From positions 4,818,251-4,882,250 of the forward strand of contig NW_022098043.1 of NCBI RefSeq assembly GCF_002288925.2: 64,000 nt of DNA, given 5' to 3'. This stretch comes from Delphinapterus leucas (taxonomy: Eukaryota; Chordata; Mammalia; Artiodactyla; Monodontidae). The translations under genes were made by a program, and so were the position numbers. The notes below the pieces were generated by a model that worked only from the letters and a program-made list of their open reading frames with translations, was not told the DNA's origin and made no database searches. This document shows positions 58,330-64,000 of the stretch, piece by piece; the stretch's first letter is position 1, and each line of letters begins with the position of its first letter.

Positions 58330-58520
58330 GCATGTGTCAGGCATTGTGCTAAGCCTTTGCATACGTTGTCTCATCTAATCCTTACAGCCACCCTATGCGA
58401 TGGGCACTTCTGTTATGCTTGTTTTAGAGATGAGGAAACTGAGGTATGAAGTGATTAAATAAGTTACTCAAGCTGCAGGGCCTGGGAGTGGTAGAGCTGG
58501 AGCTGGGATCTGATCTGACA
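58330..58520 (-). repeat. MIR (minus) upstream of GRHL3
   Basis: TCAGGCATTGTGCTAAGCC and AGAGATGAGGAAACTGAGG. Confidence 0.85.
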
Positions 58521-59369
58521 GCATAGCCTGGGTACCCAAGCACTTGACAGGGGTTATTGGTGGCAGGAGGGCCATTTGGTGCCAGTTGTAACTGCAGAGC
58601 TTACTATAGCCCAAGGGATGGCACGCTTGTCTGTGTACCTGTCCGCCCACCTCCTGAAAGGCTGTGGAGTTTCTGTCAGCTGTGTTGCAGCTCACAGGTA
58701 AAGGGCCATGGGGGTGACTCACGCTGGCTGGGCTCAGGTGGAGGCTGGTATTCCAGGCAGCGTGTCTGTGCTCGCTGGGCTCTTTAAAATGGGTCCTTTC
58801 CATCTACCTCTGGATCTTGCGTCTTTAATCACCCGCACCCATCTGCAGAGATCAGCAGAGGCCCAAATCATGGGGCACAGGGTTTCTATGTCTCCACACA
58901 TGGAAGGCTCCAGAAGGCACCCTGGATGAGATGGAGGGACTAGTGGTCTGGGGTAGGTAGGCAGGGTACCATGAGCCAGTTTATAAGGTCACCGACCCCT
59001 CCAGCAGGAGCTAAGCCTCCCAATATGGAGGTACTGGCTGTTGTAGGCCTTCGTTGAAAGCCTCAGAGATGCCAAGGTTTTAGACACCACCCAAGCTTCG
59101 CTCCCGCTCTTGCCCCTCTCCTTCTCCTCTGTAGCATGGGCATGGCCCAGGGCTTGGCTGGGCTGGCATCTCTTCCCCTTCTCAGACTGGCCCAGTTCTT
59201 GGTTTCTTGGCGGAGGAGATTGAAAACAGAGACCATCCAATCATATGTGACATAATAATTATATTCACAATAATAGTAAACAATGATGGCTGCTATTCAT
59301 TTCATGTTTGCATTTTGCAAACACAGTGCTAAGATTACCTGTGTCATCGGATAGTATTGCTCTGAGACT

Positions 59370-59595
59370 GGCAGACCTGGGTTGAAATCCCCGCCCAGCC
59401 GCTTACTGGCTGTGTGATGTCGGGCAAGGGACTTAAGCTTTCCTCACCTGTTTCCTCACCTGTAAATGATTATAAAAATAGTATCCCCCTCATGGGCTTT
59501 ATTGTGAGAATTAAATGAGATAATGTATATGAAGTGCATTGTGCAGCGCCTGGCACAGAGCACTCAGTAATTGTTAGGAAAGCTTCTTTTCCCCT
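59370..59595 (+). repeat. MIR (plus), well preserved
   Basis: GCTGTGTGATGTCGGGCAAG, GCGCCTGGCACAGAGCACTC. Confidence 0.88.
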
Positions 59596-60271
59596 CATTT
59601 AGTTCGTATTTAAACTCAGTGAGGAAGCTGTTACCTCACTTTACAGGCAAAGAAACAGATTCAGAGGGGTTAAATGATTTGTCAAAAGTCAAAAGCTAAT
59701 TAAGTGAAAGAGTTGAGATTTGAACCCACATCTTTCTGCCTCCACTCTTGTAGAACTAGACTAAGTTAGGAATTATCCTGGGTTCAAGTTCTGCCCAACC
59801 GCTGGCCGCTTGCCAGCTAGCTGTGTGACTGGGTAAATCTCTTTTCTCAGAGCCTTGGTTTCCCTCTCTATAAGACAAGATTAGTGAATCACTGTAAGGG
59901 CGGAGGTACATATCGTCACCTAGGTTTTCTTTTCTAGATTAGTTCTGGAAAAGAAATATTCCTCCTCCAGACTTCGTGATCTGCCCCCCTGGAAGATAGC
60001 ACAGTCCTTCATTCCTCCCTCTGCTTTCCAGGGTCATGACTGCCCGTGAGCCACTGTTCCAAAAGAGTGTGACATTCTTGGCATGTTGGGGAGGAGTAAA
60101 GGTTAGGACCACTGAGTTAAGTGAGTGCTGAGAGCCAGGGCTGCTTTGTACATCTGTGAAGGTTGTGCACTGCACAGTCACAGGGCTGTTTACAGCAGGA
60201 GACTTGCACTATTGGGCATGATGGTCCTGCTAACAGCCCTTCCTTTTCTAACACATTAAAACTTCATGGTT

Positions 60272-60605
60272 GGGCTTCCCTGGTGGCGCAGTGGTTGAGA
60301 ATCCGCCTGCCAATGCAGGGGACGCAGGTTCGAGCCCTCATCTGGGAAGATCCCACATGCCGCAGAGCAACTAAGCCCATGTGCCAAAGCTACTGAACCA
60401 GCGCTCTAGAGCCCACAAGCCACATCTGCTGAAGCCCACACGCCTAGAGCCCAGGCTCTACGAGAGAAGCCACTGCAATGAGAAGCCCACGCACTGCTAC
60501 GAAGAGTAGTCCCCGCTTGCCGCAACTAGAGAAAAGCTCGCACGCAGCAACAAAGACCCAACGCGGCCAGAAATAAATAAATAAATAAATTTATATATAT
60601 TAATA
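60272..60605 (+). mobile_element. Longer CHR-like SINE upstream of GRHL3
   Basis: About 330 bp with a second module ending in GACCCAACGCGGCC and an (AAAT)n tail. The duplication AAAACTTCATGGTT (60258-60271) recurs with one change at 60606-60619. Confidence 0.93.
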
Positions 60606-61519
60606 AAAACTTCATGATTATCCCAAACTTAATGAAAATTTGTTGGCATATATAAAAATATAGAAAGGACAAATACCCAAATGTCAACAGTGCTTCTCTG
60701 TGGGTGCCAAAATGATAGGATTTTAATTGTTTCCCTATCTCCCCTCTCCCACCAAATTTTCTGCATTGATGGTGCTTTTGTAATTAGAAATTCTAAACAA
60801 GGCCCCAGTGTAAGTGTCATTAAGCCAAAATAAATGCCCTTTGACTCAATGGTCATCATGTCCCTATTCTTCCTGGAGTAAAGATGGAGATAAAGATAGT
60901 AAAAATTCAGTCCTTGCTCAGAGCTTCCCTGTGAGGTCCATGGATAGAGACTGGGGGGCTGTCCAACCTGCAGGCTCTAGTCAGCTCAGGAATCGGATCT
61001 TAATTAGAATTATTATCATTTGCTGAGCACTTACTCTATGACACTGTCTTTAGATGCTTTATCTCACTCCTCCCTGCATTATGGGATCGCATAATTCATC
61101 CCAGACAGAGATTGGCAAACTCCTGGAGACTGACCAGGTTACTAAAGGAGTAACTCTGGAGTCAACTGCCCGAGACCTTGGACAAGAAACTTCACCTCCT
61201 CATTACCCACGTTTCCTCCTCAGTGACATGATCACCGCGAGGATTAAAGGAGATAACCCAGTGTCCTTAGTACGTGCCAGACACAGTCCAGGAGCTTTAT
61301 TGCGTATCATGTAATTCTCTTGAGTCCTATGGAGTAGTTGTCATAATTATCCCCATCTTACAGAAGAGGAACAGACTCAGAGAGATGAGGTAACTCATCT
61401 AAGGTCACTTGGCTATCTACTTAGTAACAGAGATAGGATCAAAGCAACCTCTACCTGACGCCAAAACCATGGAAACGGTCCTTTCAGTCTCCTGAGTTCC
61501 TCTCTGGAACAAAGCCTAA

Positions 61520-61581
61520 GATGGATGGATGGATGGATGGAAGGAAGGAAGGAAAGAGGGAAGGAAGGAAGAAAGGAAGGA
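61520..61581 (+). repeat. (GGAT)n(GGAA)n tetranucleotide repeat
   Basis: Five GGAT units run into GGAA units with a few interruptions. Confidence 0.95.
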
Positions 61582-62639
61582 TTTGTTAGCTTCTGGACTG
61601 CAGAAACTACAAGGAAAAGTAAATCTCACATGGCACCTGTCCCAGATGTCAACAAGTGTTCAATAAATATTTGTTGAATAAATGAAAAATGAGTGTGTAT
61701 AATTTACACAAGATCATTCTGGGCAAATCAGCTGTGTGGCCTTCTACCCCCACCCCACAGGGAAGACCTCCAAAGTTTGAATCCCTGCCCTCCCTTTTCT
61801 TAGCATATACCTTTGGGCCAGCGACTCAATTCTGTAAATTTCAGTGTCCCCATCATCCCTCAGTGGGGTTGACCTGAGGATTAAATAAGATCTCAATGTA
61901 CAGCCAATGGCAAGGAGTAGGTAGCTGGTATTATAGGTGAGCACTCAGCTTAGGAAGGGGTCCCCAGCCACCACCTATTTCTAGCCTCAATACACAGCTT
62001 AGTTCACAGCACTCAGCACTCAGCCTCCCTTAGAAAGAGCCCCTTCTGTGTGTAAAGCTCTTTTCAGTTTACAAAGTGTTTTCCTATGCTTTATCTCCTC
62101 TGATAAGGCCACAGAGAGGTGGGGGCAGAATGTATTACTGGCCCCATTTGATACATAAACTGAGGTTTAGAGAAAGCACCCCTACTTAAGCAAAGGAGTT
62201 TGGATTGGAACCTCAAGTTTGGGATAAAGCGTTACCGTAGACACCATTATGGATCCTGTGGGTCCCGTAAGTACCATCCTGGATGTTCACCTAAAGGTCT
62301 GTTTCATCCTAATATTCTCTACCCTGTCACTGGACTTAAGTGGAGGGATAGGCCACACACCAGACATAGAGAATATAGCCCTGATTGGAAGGCGTGGAAC
62401 GACCTGGAAGTTGTGCTCATGAAGAGTCAGGACAAGGAGTGGGCAGCCTCCAGGCCCTTTTACACTCTGTACTTTAGATTTTTATCACAGTTCTGCCAAT
62501 AACATGACCTACATTCCTTCTAGAGGAATGGAAGGACATGAGGAATCATGGGGTCTAAAGCCATCCTGGAAGCTCCCCTGAAAAAAAACCAAGAGAAAGT
62601 TTGAAAACCCTGGAAACAAGCAAACAAGCAGGGTTTGTT

Positions 62640-62960
62640 TGTTTGTTTTTTCCACTTATCAAGTTGATAAAGATGAAAGAAAAGATGCTGAACCCTGGTG
62701 TTGGCAAGGGTGAGAGAAAACAGGCTCTGTCCTTGCTACAGTGAGTGTGAATCTGTCCAAACTTTGGCTTTAGATTTTAGCCCATCCTTTGATCTAACAG
62801 TTTCACTCATAGGAATTTCGCCTAAGCAAATAATCTGTATGCAAAGAGTTATCTGCAAGGATATGCCTCAGAGCATTGTTACAATCCTGAAAAATCAGAA
62901 TTAATATAAATACCCTTCAGCAGAGATTCAGTGAAGTAAATTAAGGTACTTGAGTTGTAG
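62640..62960 (+). mobile_element. Diverged L1-like fragment
   Basis: Resembles the 3' part of an old L1 (TTTGATCTAACAGTTTCACT, ATCCTGAAAAATCAGAATTA). Degenerate, with no frame. Confidence 0.45.
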
Positions 62961-63039
62961 TTGGATACTGAGTCATGGTTCAAAAGGATGCTACAGAAGG
63001 CCCCTTAGCACCATGGAAATTACTTCCTGCACTTACAGC

Positions 63040-63245
63040 ACAATTGTTAGCATTTTTGTCTTTGCTGTGTGCAAGGCACCAGGCTCAGTTGTTTAATCTC
63101 ATTTAATCCTCAAGACAACGCTGTGAAGTAAGTACCATTATCCTTATTTTACAGACGAGGAAAGTGAGGCCTAGGAGTGAAGTGACTTACCCAGGGTCAT
63201 TTTCAGGGAGTCTCTGAGCTGGCCTTGAGCCTGGGTCTGATTCCC
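63040..63245 (-). repeat. MIR (minus)
   Basis: CTCATTTAATCCTCAAGACA, TTTACAGACGAGGAAAGTGA. Confidence 0.85.
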
Positions 63246-63486
63246 TACTTTAAGTCTTTCACTTACTCTACCTTTAGTAAATTAATCCATTCCTATTTTT
63301 AAAATCCATTTACATGAATAGAGAAAAAAGAGGAAAGATACACACCAGAGAATATCATGGGTGATAGGATCAGGGGTGATTTATAGCTTGTTCTTTTTGC
63401 TTATCTGTCGACATTATTTCTTCCGTTAATAGAAAAAAAGAAACTATTTACAGTTATTAAAGAGTAATAAATCAGAGAAGGCTTAC

Positions 63487-63725
63487 CCCTGAGCTGAGAA
63501 GGAAGAAGAGGCCAGAGAGCTGTCTGGAGATTCCTTCTCTGTTGCCAGGAACCAGACAGAACAGGAGGCAGCTAGAGAGAGGAGTGCCAGGAAGAATGTA
63601 GCCTCAATCCTGGAAGGAGAGGACCCACTGGAAAGAACAGAACCCAGCAGGCTCAGCCCCTGAGGTCCACTCTTTCCAGGGACCTGGCCTCGGGCCCTAG
63701 TAGCCCACCTGCTACTGTGGGCCAT
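63487..63725 (-). CDS. Candidate alternative 5' exon of GRHL3 (unproven)
   Basis: ATG at 63725-63723 opens 79 codons plus two bases, ending at a good donor GGG/GTAAGC (63486-63481). Spliced to GRHL3 exon 2 it stays in frame (SSFSAQG then FRSVRLL). It has a hydrophobic segment FFLALLSLAASCSVWFLA. An internal acceptor (CTCCTTCCAG before 63609) would instead give a 123-nt internal exon. No homology known to me. Confidence 0.2.
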
Positions 63726-64000
63726 CTTCAGCCTGCATCAGAAAAGGGCCATTAAACAAGATACTGCCCACTTCCAAATGAGAGAAACACCTGTTAATCC
63801 CTACCACCCTGGCAACAAGGCTAAAAATGTATTTCCCCCTCTCTTTCATCTGTCTGAGGGGGTCAAACTGGGGACTCGGGGACTCAGATGAGGATTTCCT
63901 TGCGGAACTACAGAGGAAAAATGTCCAAGGCCTGGCTTGGACGGAGGGGGTCCTGGTACCCCAGTGCTGAATGGAAGAAGTGAGTGTCTGGGGTCAGGGC

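Larger units (their letters stand above)
56700..64000. other. Upstream region of GRHL3
   Basis: MIRs, one long SINE, a GGAT/GGAA repeat, an L1-like fragment and a candidate first exon near 63487-63725. In human the neighbour on this side (IFNLR1) is over 100 kb away, so no second gene is expected. Confidence 0.65.

Noticed and set aside
62200..62502. 100-codon plus-strand frame upstream of GRHL3
   Set aside because: Unusual composition (His/Arg/Tyr-rich) but no homologue, no promoter and no splice context recognised.

Overview
This is nuclear DNA from a mammal, and the repeats point to a whale or dolphin. It holds at least six CHR-type tRNA-Glu-derived SINEs; most carry near-perfect target-site duplications, and four are close to the short consensus I associate with cetaceans. 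There are also two older relatives of the same SINE lineage, many ancient MIR copies, MER5-like DNA-transposon remnants and L1 tails. The introns, GT-AG splice sites and UTRs are typical of a vertebrate, and nothing in the window is microbial.

Two protein-coding genes face each other tail to tail. On the plus strand, roughly 2.2 to 16.5 kb holds the last four coding exons I can recognise of STPG1 (sperm-tail PG-rich repeat protein, also called MAPO2). They join in frame into 183 C-terminal residues with four PG-rich repeats; the 5' part of the gene lies to the left of the window. On the minus strand, 21.1 to 56.5 kb holds the whole of GRHL3 (grainyhead-like transcription factor 3). Its 16 coding exons join with every phase correct into an uninterrupted 602-residue protein, with a transactivation region, a CP2/grainyhead DNA-binding domain and a C-terminal dimerisation domain. 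The gene order STPG1-GRHL3 and the convergent orientation agree with human chromosome 1p36.11.

Region by region: 1-2240 is STPG1 upstream or intronic sequence with one possible extra exon; 2241-16528 is STPG1; 16529-21100 is STPG1 3'UTR and a short intergenic gap; 21118-21930 is the GRHL3 3'UTR; 21931-56372 is the GRHL3 coding region; about 56373-56700 is the 5'UTR and proximal promoter (TATA-like, CCAAT and GC boxes and a tight group of ZEB-type E-boxes); 56700-64000 is upstream sequence with MIRs, a SINE, a tetranucleotide repeat and one candidate alternative first exon. Intron 1 of GRHL3 contains a roughly 1 kb CpG-rich block (53160-54180) that looks like a second, undescribed regulatory element or promoter.

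The two genes are neighbours and do not appear to form a functional unit. GRHL3 is a nuclear regulator of epidermal barrier formation, wound closure and neural-tube closure. STPG1 is a PG-rich protein linked to the sperm tail and to O6-methylguanine-induced apoptosis. I found no novel gene system. The features most worth following up are regulatory: the E-box cluster at the GRHL3 promoter, the intron-1 CpG block, a candidate in-frame upstream exon, a CA repeat beside the exon 7 donor, and a weak exon 9 donor next to a long pyrimidine tract.
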